From NCBI RefSeq assembly GCF_003602005.1, contig NZ_QZWD01000002.1, positions 62,001 to 126,000 on the forward strand: a DNA stretch of 64,000 bases, written 5' to 3'. Both the position numbers and the translations under genes were made by a program. Positions 62,848 to 64,000 of the stretch are shown here, in pieces. The first letter of the stretch is position 1. Each line of letters starts with the position of its first letter. This stretch comes from Salinisphaera sp. Q1T1-3. GTDB taxonomy: Bacteria > Pseudomonadota > Gammaproteobacteria > Nevskiales > Salinisphaeraceae. A model generated the notes under the pieces. It did no database searches. It saw nothing but the letters and a program-made list of their open reading frames with translations, and had not been told where the DNA came from.

Positions 62848-64000
62848 ATGTACGAGCGTTTCTACAATCTGCGTGCACGTCCGTTCCAGCTGATGCCGGA
62901 CCCGCGACGGCTGTATCAGACCGGCAGCCACGAGCGGGGACTGTCGTATCTGCTCTATGGCCTGGAACGCGGCGAAGGCGTGGTGGTGGTGACCGGCGAT
63001 GTCGGGACCGGCAAGACGCTGCTCATCCAGGTGCTGCTCGGCCAGATCGCCACCCGGGGACTGTCGATCGCGCGGGTGGCGATGGCCAATGCGAGCGCGG
63101 AAACGGTCGTGGCCAGCGTGGCCGCGGCGTTCGGCGTGACGGTCCGTGGGCTGTCGAAGGTCGAGCTGCTCGATGCGCTTGCGACGCGCCTGTCGGCCGG
63201 TCGCAATCGACGTGGACTGCTGATCGTCGATGAAGCCCAGGCGTGCAGCGATGCCGCGCTCGAGGAGCTGCGGCTGTTGTCGAATCTGCAGGCACGCGGC
63301 CAGGCTCTGTTGCAGGTGGTGCTCATCGGCCAGACCGAACTCGCCGACCGGCTGCGCCAGCCCGGCATGAGTCATCTGCGCCAACGCATCGTCGCCTCTT
63401 TTCATCTCGAGCCGCTGACGGCCGGCGATGTCGCGCCCTATATCGAACATCGACTGACCACGGCCGGTTGGCGGGCCGAGCGGCTGACTTTCGGCCCGGG
63501 CGTCTACGCACGGGTCCATGAGTGGTCGCGCGGTATTCCGCGCCGGATCAATCAGGTCATGGATCGACTGCTGCTGCTGGGTTATCTCGAGGAAAAACGG
63601 GAATTGACGCGCACGGATCTGGACACGGTGATCGAGGAATTCGAGACCGAGTTCGGCGCCGATGGGCTGATTTACGACGCCGCCGGCCCGGCGGAGGCGG
63701 GCCCATCGCATGTCTCCGAAGCTCCCCAGGCGCCCGAGCACGCCGCGGAAAGCGCGTTGCTGAAGCGTATCGCTGCACTTGAGGACCGCGTGGCGAGCGC
63801 GCTCGGCGAAGCTCGGTTGCAGCAGGCACGTGACAACACCCAGGCACGCGAACTGGCCGAGGCCTGGGCACGTGTGGCGCATCTGGAAACGATCCTGCAG
63901 GGCGACTCGGCGTCGGCGGATGAACCCGAAGTCGACGAGTCGAGCCCGGCACGGGGCGCGTCGTCGGCCTCTCGCGAAGACATGAGCGCCATGTTTCGTC
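62848..64000 (+). CDS. XrtA-associated ATPase (partial, runs past window end)
   Basis: The frame starts at ATG 62848 (MYERFYNLRARPFQLMPDP), six bases after the barrel gene, and is still open at the right edge with 384 residues. It matches the ATPase with Walker A VVVTGDVGTGKTLLIQ near residue 50, Walker B RRGLLIVDEAQACSD near residue 125 and the sensor-type segment IGQTELADRLRQP. The later part (from about residue 290) is coiled-coil-like. It corresponds to TIGR03015, an ExeA-like ATPase typical of XrtA loci, so exosortase and further biosynthesis genes are expected downstream. Its end is not visible. Confidence 0.88.
   Translation, partial: MYERFYNLRARPFQLMPDPRRLYQTGSHERGLSYLLYGLERGEGVVVVTGDVGTGKTLLIQVLLGQIATRGLSIARVAMANASAETVVASVAAAFGVTVRGLSKVELLDALATRLSAGRNRRGLLIVDEAQACSDAALEELRLLSNLQARGQALLQVVLIGQTELADRLRQPGMSHLRQRIVASFHLEPLTAGDVAPYIEHRLTTAGWRAERLTFGPGVYARVHEWSRGIPRRINQVMDRLLLLGYLEEKRELTRTDLDTVIEEFETEFGADGLIYDAAGPAEAGPSHVSEAPQAPEHAAESALLKRIAALEDRVASALGEARLQQARDNTQARELAEAWARVAHLETILQGDSASADEPEVDESSPARGASSASREDMSAMFR

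Noticed and set aside
61996-63882. 628-residue minus-strand frame across the barrel and ATPase genes
   Set aside because: Covers two real genes in antisense and has no recognisable motif.

Overview
The window is GC-rich chromosomal DNA from a gammaproteobacterium. The conserved order TIGR02449-zapA-6S RNA-5-formyl-THF cyclo-ligase, the glnE/hldD/kdkA/lpxL/hldE/waaA LPS-core block and an XrtA-type PEP-CTERM exopolysaccharide locus together fit a halophilic or marine lineage such as Salinisphaera. That genus is an inference from gene content, not a proven identification. No tRNA, rRNA, CRISPR array or intact transposase was found.

Layout. (1) 0-17.7 kb holds housekeeping genes: the 3' end of ilvA, a cation-diffusion transporter, a GT9 glycosyltransferase, an EVE-domain protein, the folate enzyme fau, 6S RNA with its promoter, zapA, a periplasmic Do-type protease, SohB, ferrochelatase, three sodium-coupled amino-acid-type transporters, a thiolase and groESL with a heat-shock-like promoter. 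(2) 17.8-28.0 kb is a mixed-strand surface-glycan island: a beta-propeller protein, six glycosyltransferases, a methyltransferase and a NodB-type deacetylase. (3) 28.2-44.4 kb runs from glnE through the LPS inner-core block. It carries hldD, hldE, waaA, kdkA, lpxL and seven further glycosyltransferases, several joined by 4-bp ATGA overlaps. (4) 44.8 kb to the right edge is an exosortase A (XrtA)-type exopolysaccharide locus: a large uncharacterised lipoprotein, a UDP-GlcNAc 2-epimerase, a tiny PEP-CTERM substrate protein, the initiating sugar transferase, the two-component pair PrsK/PrsR, the TPR lipoprotein PrsT, export lipoprotein, chain-length protein, tyrosine-kinase-like ATPase, outer-membrane barrel and the XrtA-associated ATPase, which is cut by the window end. 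The exosortase itself is not in the window and is expected just downstream.

The genes support one envelope programme. Heptose and Kdo synthesis and transfer (HldE, HldD, WaaA, KdkA) with LpxL acylation build the lipid A-core, and the flanking glycosyltransferases decorate it. The XrtA locus makes and exports a separate polysaccharide and, through PrsR, a sigma-54-type activator, probably controls PEP-CTERM protein production.

The least conventional content is a family of ~300-bp elements with terminal inverted repeats (about 4.6, 10.4, 13.7, 21.2, 50.4 and 57.2 kb). They contain no convincing gene. One degraded copy is split by a second, unrelated inverted-repeat element, and two same-orientation copies bracket prsK-prsR-prsT. 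Together with an unrecognised 764-residue lipoprotein at the head of the exopolysaccharide locus and a trio of GT4 paralogues sharing an unusual C-terminal signature, these are the main points to follow up.
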